Source of the DNA: Bacillota bacterium
GTDB taxonomy: Bacteria > Bacillota > Clostridia > Lachnospirales > Lachnospiraceae
Length of the DNA: 53,778 bases
Reading direction: 5' to 3'
NCBI GenBank assembly: GCA_023410575.1
Contig: JAEYPP010000038.1
Location: 1 to 53,778, forward strand
Shown here: positions 32,553 through 41,504 of the stretch, in pieces
Position numbering within the stretch: position 1 is the first letter of the stretch
Layout: every line of letters begins with the position of its first letter
The notes under the pieces: model-generated
What the model was told of the DNA's origin: nothing
What the model saw: the letters and a program-made list of their open reading frames with translations, nothing else
Database searches by the model: none
Made by a program: the position numbers and the translations under genes

Positions 32553-34928
32553 ATGGTGTCTATGATGAGAAAAGAAGAAACAGCCATAATCACTGTGTAT
32601 TTAAGTCTTATTATATGTATTATACTTTCTTTTATTGTAACAACGATTGAGTGTGCAAGACTTAATACAGTAAAGACATACCTTAATCGAGTATTACAAA
32701 CTTCAATGGAGTCTTCTTTGTGTGACTTTTATCTACCACTCTTTGAGAATTACCATATTTTCGGTTATGACCTTGAAGGGGGCTCGATAGAAGAACATAA
32801 GGAAAAGGTAACAACACAGGTTATAGAAAAAGTGAGTGACAGTTTAGAGCCGGAGAAAAGGGCAAGTATGTTTTCATATGTTTGGAATTCTTCAAACAGC
32901 AATTTTTTAATGTGCAATCCGAAACTAAAAAGTATTATGTTAGAAGACTTTATTTATCTTAACAATGATGGTGGGGATTATGCAAAAAATCAGATGATTG
33001 CTTATATGAAATATCAAACACCAGTAAATTTACTAGAACTAGTGTTAGAGGCAATGGATTTACTAGAAGATGGGGAAGAGACAAATAAGGTATTAGAGGA
33101 AAAGCTAGCAGTAGAAAAAAAGATGGTAAGTATCGATCAGAATTCATTAAAATTAGTTGAATTAATAGATGGGATTGTAACGGATGATTATGGTATTGAG
33201 CTAGCTACTTTTACGAAGGCTATATCATGTAATGATAGGTTTATTAAGCAGATTGTCACGAGTAAGCCAACGATGCAATTGGTCCGAATTAACAACCCAA
33301 TCATATTCACTCAGCTAGAGGATGAGTATGTTCAATTTCCACAGGTATTAGATGAATTGGTTAAAAGAGCAGAAGGCTTAATACAAGTAGCTGCAGAGTT
33401 AGAAGACTTTGATGTTAAAAACTGTAGTGAAGAGGAGAGAATAGATTATGAGAACCGGGTGGAGGAATATGAGCAGAACTGTTATGAAGCTAGGAATATT
33501 GGTCAGCATTTAATTAATACGGTAATAGAGATGGATGAAATGATTGACAATGCTTTAGATCAAATCAATGAAATTGATTTAGAACGAAAGGATTTAGGAG
33601 AAGCATATAATAAATATTTGGAACAAGTACAAGGTCTCAAGAATGAAATTTCAGATGAGATATTTAGCGAGCTAAGTACAGGTGATAAAGATCTTGAACG
33701 ATATTCAGATCTGAACAATGGGAATGTTAGTGTGATAAAGGATATTAATCAAATGAAGCAGACTTTAGTCGCAAACCAAAAGCTACTTAAAGAGATACTA
33801 TCAATTCCAACGGTACCATTTAGTATAGAAGAGGAAGGCTTTCAAAGTTGGCTCACAGTAATGAATGAGTGGAGGACTAGGTTATATGGTTTGAGTATGG
33901 AGGGCTTAGAATTCGATTACTCGTCATTGAACTTGCAACCTGATCAAGTGGGTGCATTCGATTTTATAAGTAAGTTAATTGGTTCTAGTCTAGCTGAATT
34001 AGTAGTTGGTAGTGGTGAAATTTCAAAGGGGCAACTGTCAGGTACTGAACTCCCAAGCGCAGGTTATTGTTATAGTGAGAACTTCCCTAATATGAAAGCG
34101 GAGGATTTATGTGTCAGTAGTATCCTAACTGGAGGCTTAAGTTTTGGTAACTGGGGCTTTTCTGGATCTGGAACATGTATTGAAGAGATAACTGATGATT
34201 TGCTATTGAATACTTATATAAGTGAGCATATGACAAATTATACATCCAAGCAATTTAAAATCGGACAAGTCTTAAAATATGAACAGGAGTATATCATTGC
34301 TGGAGAACATAAGGAGGAAGATAATCTATATAGTGTAATTATTAAGTTAATCATTTTCCGGGTATTAATGAATTGTATTTCAGTTATAACAGATACGGAA
34401 AAAATTAATAAAGCAGAAGCAACAGCAAATGGTGTTGTTGGGTGGGTTCCTGTAGCAGGGATAACACAGATAGTAAAGTATATTATTTTAATATACTGGG
34501 CCTATTGTGAAGCAGTTGTTGAGGTTTCAGCATTAATACACGGCAAGAAGGTACCAGTATATACATCAAAAGATGATTTTAAAGTAAACTACTCCGACCT
34601 CCTTTCCCTCAATAAAGAATATGTGGAGAGAATGGCAACAGAATATGAATGTAAAAGTAAGTTGACTCTTTCTTATTCTAATTATCTTTTTCTTCTAATG
34701 CTCTTTGTTTCAGATGTAAATCTTGTATATCGAAGTCTTGATCTAATCCAGGAAAATCTTAGATATGAGTATGATGAAAAGTTTCGGATAAAGAATTGCT
34801 TAATCAGTTATAGTTGTGAAGCAAAAAGTTATATGGAGCAAAAATTTTTCAGTTTACCTTTTATGCAGCAATATGATATTTCAATTGACGGGTATAATAT
34901 CACCAGTCAAACGGCAGTTACTTACTAA
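32553..34928 (+). CDS. Large Tad-associated membrane-anchored protein (DUF5702-like)
   Basis: 791 aa. One N-terminal hydrophobic segment (about 10-32, IITVYLSLIICIILSFIVTTIE) is followed by ECARLNTVKTYLNRVLQTSMESSLCDFY, an opening shared by DUF5702 proteins found in clostridial Tad loci. Long helical, Glu-rich stretches (about 150-430) look like coiled coil; a C-terminal part contains additional hydrophobic segments near 625-650 and 710-725. The function is unknown; it may be a pseudopilin-like or cell-surface component. ATG at 32553 directly follows the flp1 stop; ATGs at 32562 and 32565 are alternatives. Confidence 0.75.
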   Translation: MVSMMRKEETAIITVYLSLIICIILSFIVTTIECARLNTVKTYLNRVLQTSMESSLCDFYLPLFENYHIFGYDLEGGSIEEHKEKVTTQVIEKVSDSLEPEKRASMFSYVWNSSNSNFLMCNPKLKSIMLEDFIYLNNDGGDYAKNQMIAYMKYQTPVNLLELVLEAMDLLEDGEETNKVLEEKLAVEKKMVSIDQNSLKLVELIDGIVTDDYGIELATFTKAISCNDRFIKQIVTSKPTMQLVRINNPIIFTQLEDEYVQFPQVLDELVKRAEGLIQVAAELEDFDVKNCSEEERIDYENRVEEYEQNCYEARNIGQHLINTVIEMDEMIDNALDQINEIDLERKDLGEAYNKYLEQVQGLKNEISDEIFSELSTGDKDLERYSDLNNGNVSVIKDINQMKQTLVANQKLLKEILSIPTVPFSIEEEGFQSWLTVMNEWRTRLYGLSMEGLEFDYSSLNLQPDQVGAFDFISKLIGSSLAELVVGSGEISKGQLSGTELPSAGYCYSENFPNMKAEDLCVSSILTGGLSFGNWGFSGSGTCIEEITDDLLLNTYISEHMTNYTSKQFKIGQVLKYEQEYIIAGEHKEEDNLYSVIIKLIIFRVLMNCISVITDTEKINKAEATANGVVGWVPVAGITQIVKYIILIYWAYCEAVVEVSALIHGKKVPVYTSKDDFKVNYSDLLSLNKEYVERMATEYECKSKLTLSYSNYLFLLMLFVSDVNLVYRSLDLIQENLRYEYDEKFRIKNCLISYSCEAKSYMEQKFFSLPFMQQYDISIDGYNITSQTAVTY

Positions 34929-34934
34929 TAGATG

Positions 34935-35015
34935 ATATGGTTAAAATTCTAATTAAATAATAAATCTCTCCAGGAAAGGATACCAATCCTTAATCAATCA
35001 GAGTTTTAACCATAT
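34935..35015 (+). repeat. Nested hairpin inside the Tad operon
   Basis: Outer arms (34935-34950 and 35000-35015, 15 of 16 pairs: ATATGGTTAAAATTCT against AGAGTTTTAACCATAT) enclose an inner hairpin AAGGAT-ACCA-ATCCTT (34976-34991). It fills the only sizeable gap of the operon (141 bp). No T-tract follows, so an mRNA-processing or stability element is more likely than a terminator. Confidence 0.6.
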
Positions 35016-35069
35016 ACATAAAAACATGTACGAAAGAGCTTATTTGAAAAATAGTTAGGAGTTAACTAC

Positions 35070-35984
35070 ATGAAAAGCACAAAACAAGCAATGATTACGG
35101 TCGAAGCAACTTTAGTTATGCCAATCTTTATTTTTGTAGTTTATTTCTTCCTTTACTTCTATCAAATAATGATGCTACAAGAAGTAATACATAATAATGC
35201 AACTAAAGTAGTTAAAGAAGTGTCTTCTTATGGAGTTGTAGCCAATCTGCTTATGAAACAAACAGCGATTGGTGAAGGGGATACCTTACAGGGAATGTTT
35301 ACAGACAAAGAGGAAACCTTTCTTTCTGATGTAGTTGATGATATTGATTTTAATGTTATTGTAGGTAACACGATTGATAGTCTTTACTTTAGCAATAGAT
35401 TATCCTCTCATTTAGAAGATATGGCCATAGTGCAGCATTGTATTGATGGAGGATATGATGGAATCTTATTTTATGGGTCCTCCATCTTTGATGAGGAAGA
35501 GTGTGTAACAATCACACTGACATATCGAGTAAAATTTCCAGTATTCCAAAGGATATTACCTAAATTACCGGTAATTCAAACAGTCCGCATGAGAAGCTTT
35601 AACGGCTTTGCAGTTGAGTCGAAGGCTCAAATCATAGAGGATGAGAATGGGAATGAGGAAGAAAAGGAGGAGTTGGTATATATAACTGAGAATGGGGATG
35701 TATATCATACTAATAAATCGTGTACCTATCTAAAAATATCAGTAGCACAATGCTCATCCATGAGTATTGCGAGTAGAAGAAATAATAATGGTGCAAAATA
35801 CTATGCGTGTGAGAGGTGCTTTAATCAAAAAGATGCAATTCCAAGTACAGTATATATAACCTCAAATGGTAATAGATATCATAAGAACGCTAGCTGTACT
35901 GCAATTTCAAGAAAGGTGTTAACGGTTCCACTTTCTGAAGTAGCTAGTCGAAGATTATGTAAGCGATGTCAGCAGTATCATTAG
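35070..35984 (+). CDS. TadE-like pseudopilin with two C-terminal Cys/His repeats
   Basis: 304 aa. The N-terminus KQAMITVEATLVMPIFIFVV is the TadE-type prepilin motif with Ala7 at -1 and Glu12 at +5, then one hydrophobic helix. After a 160-residue middle region come two tandem repeats (about 202-257 and 259-304), each with YIT-x-NG-x-x-YH-x(4)-C and a distal C-x-x-C pair, resembling small zinc-binding YH..C..C..C modules found in secreted proteins. Ordinary TadE proteins (about 150-200 aa) lack this tail. RBS TTAGGAG is close to ATG. Confidence 0.8.
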   Translation: MKSTKQAMITVEATLVMPIFIFVVYFFLYFYQIMMLQEVIHNNATKVVKEVSSYGVVANLLMKQTAIGEGDTLQGMFTDKEETFLSDVVDDIDFNVIVGNTIDSLYFSNRLSSHLEDMAIVQHCIDGGYDGILFYGSSIFDEEECVTITLTYRVKFPVFQRILPKLPVIQTVRMRSFNGFAVESKAQIIEDENGNEEEKEELVYITENGDVYHTNKSCTYLKISVAQCSSMSIASRRNNNGAKYYACERCFNQKDAIPSTVYITSNGNRYHKNASCTAISRKVLTVPLSEVASRRLCKRCQQYH

Positions 35985-36006
35985 AAAAATTAAGAAAGGA
36001 AAAGAT

Positions 36007-36456
36007 ATGGAGTATATTGGAATCATTGGTGTATTTCTATTGCTTTTATTATGTTCAATTGAGGACATCAAGAAAAAAAGAATTGTCACGTGGCATTATT
36101 TATTAATTGTTCCATTTTTTATTGTAGAGATTATTGTGAATTCTATTTTTTTCTATAATATCTCCTGGGCTGACCGGATATTTGGCATAGTAATAGGAGT
36201 GATTTTTATTTATCTTAGCAAGTTGACAAAAGGGCAAATCGGACTAGGGGATAGTTACTTAATTGCAATAATAGGAGTAACGGCTGGTGCCTTTAAAACT
36301 CTAGAGATTATAACATATAGTTTTTTAAGTTCTGCAGTAGTTTCAATCATTTTACTAACATTTTTCCATTTTAGAAAAAAGCATGTGATACCATTTGTTC
36401 CATTTTTATTTTTTGGATTACTATGTAGTCTTACTTTAGGTGGTAGCAGTATATGA
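36007..36456 (+). CDS. Prepilin peptidase (TadV/CpaA-type, A24)
   Basis: 149 aa membrane protein with about five helices. The two catalytic aspartates of the A24 family are visible: Asp20 in SIEDIKKKRI and Asp82 in GLGDSYL. It removes leader peptides from Flp1-like and TadE-like precursors on the cytoplasmic membrane face. It lacks the N-terminal methylase domain of PilD, as usual for TadV. It overlaps the following pseudopilin gene by 4 bp (ATGA), so translation is coupled. Confidence 0.92.
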   Translation: MEYIGIIGVFLLLLLCSIEDIKKKRIVTWHYLLIVPFFIVEIIVNSIFFYNISWADRIFGIVIGVIFIYLSKLTKGQIGLGDSYLIAIIGVTAGAFKTLEIITYSFLSSAVVSIILLTFFHFRKKHVIPFVPFLFFGLLCSLTLGGSSI

Positions 36457-37049
36457 TAAACCAAAACAAAAAATACAATGAATGCGAGGGTAATTATACC
36501 GTTGAAGCAGCTTTGGTATTTCCAATTATTTTTTTTGTTTTACTATTCTTACTTAACTATACCTTTTACTATTATGACAGAGCAAAGCTACAATCGGAGA
36601 TAGATGATATTACACGAAAGGCTGGAGCTTATATGTCTTATGAAGTAGGACTAGAGGATAACAAGGTCGACCGTGTTTCAATTGCCTTAAAGAATACGCT
36701 GTGGGTATTTTTTGGTAATCGACAGCCTAAAGAATATCAATTAAAAGAGTATATGAAAGATAGATTAAAAAGTGGCTATTATGTACTTGAAGTTCAGGAT
36801 GTTGATGTATTTTCTACATATTCTAATGTAACGATTACTGGAGCTGTAAGAATTAATTTTTATGGTATGAATTGGATAGGTAAGTTTTTTGATAACTCCT
36901 TTTCTTTTGTTTTTGAACGAACAACAAAAACATTTCCAAGAGAGGAGAAGGCCAGGGCACTTCAAGCTATGATCTCACTAGGAACTAAAATAAAGGGGGT
37001 AGAGGAAGCTGTGAATCAGCTTGCAAAGTTTATCGGAAATATACATTAA
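36453..37049 (+). CDS. TadE/TadF-like pseudopilin
   Basis: 198 aa. The leader ends CEG with Gly13 at -1, then NYTVEAALVFPIIFFVLLFLL with Glu18 at +5: a canonical TadE-type cleavage site and helix. The soluble part is 165 residues without recognisable motifs. It is probably a minor pseudopilin acting with the TadE-like protein at 35070. It overlaps the peptidase gene and is followed 18 bp later by the FHA gene. Confidence 0.86.
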   Translation: MINQNKKYNECEGNYTVEAALVFPIIFFVLLFLLNYTFYYYDRAKLQSEIDDITRKAGAYMSYEVGLEDNKVDRVSIALKNTLWVFFGNRQPKEYQLKEYMKDRLKSGYYVLEVQDVDVFSTYSNVTITGAVRINFYGMNWIGKFFDNSFSFVFERTTKTFPREEKARALQAMISLGTKIKGVEEAVNQLAKFIGNIH

Positions 37050-37067
37050 GTTAGAGGGGGTTATGAT

Positions 37068-38720
37068 TTGAAAACTGAATATAAGAGAGATATGCAGCAT
37101 AATTATTTTGTTATTTATGATCAACAACAAGATAGACCAGTTGACAGTACATTTCAAGAAAAGATGTTAACTTACAACAAGCTAGAAGGACTGTTACCGT
37201 TCCATGTACAACAGCTAAATGGAGAAAAAATGATATATTATGAGATTAGCGGGTACCAACCATTATCAGAGATATGTACAAAGATACCACCAAAAATCAA
37301 TCAGTTTCGTACATTAATAAAAGGTTTGTTAACCGCACTAAGACGAGCTCCAGAGTATTTGCTTAAGGAAGATGATTTCTTAATATTAGCGGATCGGATT
37401 TTTATCGGATTACCAAATTATGATGTTCATATTTGCTACTATTCAGGATATCAACACTTGATCAAGGTACAATTAGCTGAGTTCTTTGAATCCTTTATGG
37501 GATGTGTAGATTATGAAGATCGTGAAGCAGTTTATCTAGTTTATTCACTTTATATGAAAAGCAAAGAAGCAAGTTGTACCATTGATGATTTAATGAGACT
37601 AATTGAAGAACAGAACAATCCACCAGACGAGAAAACTGTTGATATTAGCCTTTATGATAGGAGGATTTTAGAAACAGGGAAGGAAAATGCAGATGAATCG
37701 ATGTTAAGTGTTCATGAACCAAGCATAAAAATGTTGAATAAAATTCAAGAAAGAGAGCAATTACAAGATTGTGTGAAGGATACAGTGAAAAAGCAATCAT
37801 ATCCAAAGTTTCCACCAGCTATGGATGCGGCATATAATCCTCCTAATCAAAGGGCAGAGGAGCATGTTTCAAAGTATAAGAAAACGACAAGTGGAAGACC
37901 ACTAATTTCTCAATCTCGTCAAGAAGAACAAGAAATATTTTATTATCCTTCCAAATACTATTTATTTGGTGGGATTGTTGTGCTTGTTGTAACTTTAATC
38001 TGCGGAATGATTGCAAGCAGTGGGTTACTAAAAGACTCGGTAACTCATAAGTTAGAGCCTATCAAATTTGCTGCAGTACTTGTTGTTATCTTAGTACCAA
38101 CAGTTTATGGTCTTATTAAAATATTTGATCCTAAGAATAAAGTAAGCAAAGTAGTTTCCATTGGGTTATATGAGCCTATTATACATCAAGAGATGGCAGC
38201 AGCTATGGAATTAGATCATAAGACTTATTCAAAACGAATAGGAATTAGTGACGATGTATATGATATGAATGACATAAATATGAAATCGGATGTTATGACT
38301 CTAAGAGATAACCTAAAGCCTTCGTTGCAGAATCTATCTTCTATTACAAGCCAGGATAGTGCTGCAGAGTCTGAGGAAAATCGTACAAAGCTACTTAATG
38401 GAGTTTCGGACTCCCCATTTCCACAATTAATATCCCAAAAACCTGAAGTTGCTGACTCTATTACAATCATGGAGTGTCCATTCTACATTGGAACAGTTAA
38501 AAATAGGATGAACTATTCACTTACAAGTTCGGTAATTAGCAGATATCATGCAAAAATTGAACGAATCGAAGATGCATACTATCTAACTGATTTAAATTCA
38601 ACGAATGGGACCTTTTTGAATGGGAAACGAGTTGCTGTGGAGGAGCCAAACTTACTTGTTTCTGGGGATAAGATTGCATTTGCTAATATTTGCTTTATCT
38701 TTACTTGCCCTAATAGATAA
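37068..38720 (+). CDS. Membrane protein with C-terminal FHA domain (DUF6382-like)
   Basis: 550 aa, last gene of the Tad operon. An N-terminal domain of about 200 residues (QHNYFVIYD..LLPFHVQQLNGEKMIYYEISG) resembles proteins labelled DUF6382. A linker precedes two membrane helices (about 296-320 and 334-353), and the C-terminal FHA domain (about 462-545) shows YIG, SVISRYHAKIERI and DLNSTNGTFLNGKRV, the phosphothreonine-binding elements. It could recruit phosphorylated partners to the Tad machine; no kinase lies nearby. TTG start with GAGGGGG 7 nt upstream. Confidence 0.85.
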   Translation: MKTEYKRDMQHNYFVIYDQQQDRPVDSTFQEKMLTYNKLEGLLPFHVQQLNGEKMIYYEISGYQPLSEICTKIPPKINQFRTLIKGLLTALRRAPEYLLKEDDFLILADRIFIGLPNYDVHICYYSGYQHLIKVQLAEFFESFMGCVDYEDREAVYLVYSLYMKSKEASCTIDDLMRLIEEQNNPPDEKTVDISLYDRRILETGKENADESMLSVHEPSIKMLNKIQEREQLQDCVKDTVKKQSYPKFPPAMDAAYNPPNQRAEEHVSKYKKTTSGRPLISQSRQEEQEIFYYPSKYYLFGGIVVLVVTLICGMIASSGLLKDSVTHKLEPIKFAAVLVVILVPTVYGLIKIFDPKNKVSKVVSIGLYEPIIHQEMAAAMELDHKTYSKRIGISDDVYDMNDINMKSDVMTLRDNLKPSLQNLSSITSQDSAAESEENRTKLLNGVSDSPFPQLISQKPEVADSITIMECPFYIGTVKNRMNYSLTSSVISRYHAKIERIEDAYYLTDLNSTNGTFLNGKRVAVEEPNLLVSGDKIAFANICFIFTCPNR

Positions 38721-38752
38721 CGTGAGATATAATGATTATATTATATTTTGAT

Positions 38753-38820
38753 AAAAAGGAGGGGGTGGATAGGCCTTTTGATAATAATTTCAAAAGATCC
38801 TATTTGCTTGCTCCTTTTTT
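38753..38820 (+). terminator. Terminator of the Tad operon
   Basis: AAAAAGGAG pairs with CTCCTTTTT; inner pairing ATAGG..TTTTG / CAAAA..CCTAT. The T-run ends the stem. Confidence 0.85.
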
Positions 38821-38858
38821 GGTGAAGGGGTAATAATAAAAGCTAAGATCGTTAAAGA

Positions 38859-38887
38859 TTGTAGTTTTATTTTCATTATTGTATAAT
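38859..38887 (+). promoter_or_regulatory. glpK promoter
   Basis: TTGTAG, 17-nt spacer, TATAAT; 29 nt upstream of the glpK ATG. Confidence 0.65.
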
Positions 38888-38915
38888 GTGATGAAGTGAT
38901 AATGTGGAGGTTATA

Positions 38916-40415
38916 ATGGAGAAGTATATTATGGCTTTGGACCAAGGTACAACCAGTTCTCGGTGCATCTTATTTAACAAAGAGGGTAAAATCTGTGCAG
39001 TTGCTCAAAAGGAATTCCCACAGTATTACCCTAAAGTTGGTTGGGTGGAACATAATCCGATGGAGATTTGGTCTTCACAGATTAGTGTAGCTACAGAGGC
39101 GATGGCGTCGATTGGAGCCAAGGGTAAGAATATTGCAGCAATCGGAATTACAAATCAGAGAGAAACAACGATTTGTTGGAATCGACATACAGGTGAACCA
39201 ATATATAATGCTATTGTTTGGCAGTGTCATAGAACTGCTGATATGATTGAAGGGTTAAGAGAAAACGGTTTTGATCGTGTGATTCAGGAAAAGACGGGAT
39301 TGATTCCAGATGCATATTTTTCTGGGACAAAGATTAAGTGGATTTTGGATAATGTAAAGGGTGCCAGAGAAGCTGCACAACGAGGTGATATTTTATTTGG
39401 TACTGTTGATACATGGTTAATATGGAATCTGACCAAAGGGAAAGTGCATGCTACAGATTATACAAACGCATCTCGAACGATGCTTTTTGATATTCATAAA
39501 TTATGTTGGGATCAGGAGATATTGAATCGATTGGACATTCCAATTCAGATGCTTCCAAAGGTACAAGCATCGAGTAGTTATTTTGGCGAAACAGAAGATG
39601 TTTTACGCGGTGATTCGGTTACTATTTCTGGTGTAGCAGGAGACCAACAGGCTGCATTGTTTGGACAGTGTTGTTTTGAAGAAGGTGAAGTAAAAAATAC
39701 TTATGGTACAGGTTGCTTTCTCTTAATGAATACTGGAAAAACAGCAATAAAGTCTAAAAACGGGTTATTAACTACAATTGCTGCAAGTGAGGAACATTCC
39801 ATTGAGTATGCACTTGAAGGCTCTATATTTGTTGCAGGAGCGGCAATTCAGTGGTTAAGAGATGAACAACGAATGTTGAAAAATGCCTCATCATCAGAAG
39901 AATATGCCAAAGATGTTCCTGATACAGCAGGTGTTTATGTAGTACCTGCATTTACGGGACTCGGGGCACCATATTGGAATCAGTATGCAAGAGGAACAAT
40001 TGTTGGAATCACTCGTGGATTTAATAAGGAACATATGATACGTGCAACTTTAGAATCTTTAGCTTACCAGACTGTTGATGTATTGAAGGCAATGGAACAG
40101 GACTCTAAAATTAGCCTAAAGAGCCTGAAAGTAGACGGAGGAGCTTGTGCAAATAACTTTCTAATACAATTTCAAGCAGATATCCTTGATACCCTGGTTT
40201 ACCGACCTGAGTGTATTGAAACAACCGCATTAGGTGCAGCATATCTTGCGGGATTAGCAATTGGTTATTGGAGAAGTAAAGAAGAGATTAAGGCAAATTG
40301 GAAACTTTCTAAAAGTTTTCATCCGTCAATGGAAAATGAGATACGAAATGATTTGTTGAAGGGTTGGAGAAGAGCTGTCCGCTGTGCTATTTACTGGGCA
40401 AATGATAAAGAATAA
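38916..40415 (+). CDS. glpK: Glycerol kinase
   Basis: 499 aa, standard length. It phosphorylates glycerol with ATP to glycerol 3-phosphate. FGGY-family features are LDQGTTSSRCILF near the start, NQRETTICWNRHTG, WQCHRT, the Asp of the catalytic site in GVAGDQQAALFGQ, YGTGCFLLMNTG, and the C-terminal KVDGGACANNFLIQFQADIL. Start: ATG at 38916 with GGAGG 6 nt upstream; a GTG 12 nt earlier is inside the RBS. No facilitator or GlpD lies nearby. The rhomboid gene starts 12 bp after it. Confidence 0.97.
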   Translation: MEKYIMALDQGTTSSRCILFNKEGKICAVAQKEFPQYYPKVGWVEHNPMEIWSSQISVATEAMASIGAKGKNIAAIGITNQRETTICWNRHTGEPIYNAIVWQCHRTADMIEGLRENGFDRVIQEKTGLIPDAYFSGTKIKWILDNVKGAREAAQRGDILFGTVDTWLIWNLTKGKVHATDYTNASRTMLFDIHKLCWDQEILNRLDIPIQMLPKVQASSSYFGETEDVLRGDSVTISGVAGDQQAALFGQCCFEEGEVKNTYGTGCFLLMNTGKTAIKSKNGLLTTIAASEEHSIEYALEGSIFVAGAAIQWLRDEQRMLKNASSSEEYAKDVPDTAGVYVVPAFTGLGAPYWNQYARGTIVGITRGFNKEHMIRATLESLAYQTVDVLKAMEQDSKISLKSLKVDGGACANNFLIQFQADILDTLVYRPECIETTALGAAYLAGLAIGYWRSKEEIKANWKLSKSFHPSMENEIRNDLLKGWRRAVRCAIYWANDKE

Positions 40416-40427
40416 GGAGCTTTATGA

Positions 40428-41504
40428 ATGGAACTGTTTGCAGAATTTTTTTATCAAAAAGGCTTAACTGAATTAAAAACAAATGTTCCTAATATATCTG
40501 TATTTGTAACGAATAACGTAGACTATAATTATGCAGTTATATTATTTTATATGCCAAGTGGAATCGAGTGGAATAAGGAAAAGTGTGCTAATGTGGAAAA
40601 GAAAATAATTCAAAAGTTGCAAACAGACAGCCAAAACCAGTTTAAGCTAATAACATTTTTGTGTACCAATCATGTCGATCTCGTACGTGAGATATATCGA
40701 CAAAATAGTCATACATCAGTTATTGATTTAGAAAATAATCGACTTCTTGTATTTGAGGGTATGAGTGAAGATGATTTAAAGATTCATTCTGGTATAGAAA
40801 AAATACTACAGGCAAGAGGTAATGATGGGAAATATGAGAACAAAGCATACAATAATTACGATAGAAGTAATTTAAAAGAAGGATTATTTACAGATAAGAA
40901 ACATCAAATTGTTAATGGTTTACAACAAATAGGTTTTACTAACTCATGTATAATACTGCTCAACATATTGGTTTTCATTATTTTATCAGTGACAGACTAT
41001 TATGATCTCGCGGTGGAAAATGGAAAACTTTTATGGACTGCGGTTATCGATGATCATGAATATTACCGAATAATAACCAGTATGTTTTTGCATAGTGGGG
41101 CTAGTCATCTGTTCAATAATATGCTTATTCTTGCAGTAATTGGCGGTATACTTGAGAAGAAGGTCGGAAAGGTAAAATACTGTTTTCTTTATTTTTTATC
41201 AGGAATTATTGCGGCTATCATATCTCTTGGTTATAATATGAGAGAAATATATGCTGGAAGTATAGGAGCCTCAGGTGCAATCTTTGGTGTGGTAGGAGCA
41301 GTTCTATGGATTGTATTCATTAATAAAGGAAAAGTTGAAAATTTGAGTAGAAGACAGATGATTTTATTTGTTGCATTCAGCCTATATGGTGGTTTTACCA
41401 ACCAAAACGTTGATAATGCGGCTCATATTGGTGGGCTCATTAGTGGTTTTATTCTTGCAATCTTAATATATAGAAAGCCAAAGAAGAGAGGTGCTGTATC
41501 ATGA
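40428..41504 (+). CDS. Rhomboid family intramembrane serine protease
   Basis: 358 aa. A cytoplasmic N-terminal region of about 180 residues precedes a six- or seven-helix rhomboid core. The catalytic Ser lies in GASGAIFG (near residue 282) and the catalytic His in NAAHIGG (near 333); the HLFNNM segment of the second helix (SGASHLFNNMLIL) is also present. It would cleave membrane proteins within the bilayer. RBS AAGGAG lies 8 nt before ATG. It starts 12 bp after glpK and overlaps the next gene by 4 bp (ATGA). Confidence 0.93.
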   Translation: MELFAEFFYQKGLTELKTNVPNISVFVTNNVDYNYAVILFYMPSGIEWNKEKCANVEKKIIQKLQTDSQNQFKLITFLCTNHVDLVREIYRQNSHTSVIDLENNRLLVFEGMSEDDLKIHSGIEKILQARGNDGKYENKAYNNYDRSNLKEGLFTDKKHQIVNGLQQIGFTNSCIILLNILVFIILSVTDYYDLAVENGKLLWTAVIDDHEYYRIITSMFLHSGASHLFNNMLILAVIGGILEKKVGKVKYCFLYFLSGIIAAIISLGYNMREIYAGSIGASGAIFGVVGAVLWIVFINKGKVENLSRRQMILFVAFSLYGGFTNQNVDNAAHIGGLISGFILAILIYRKPKKRGAVS

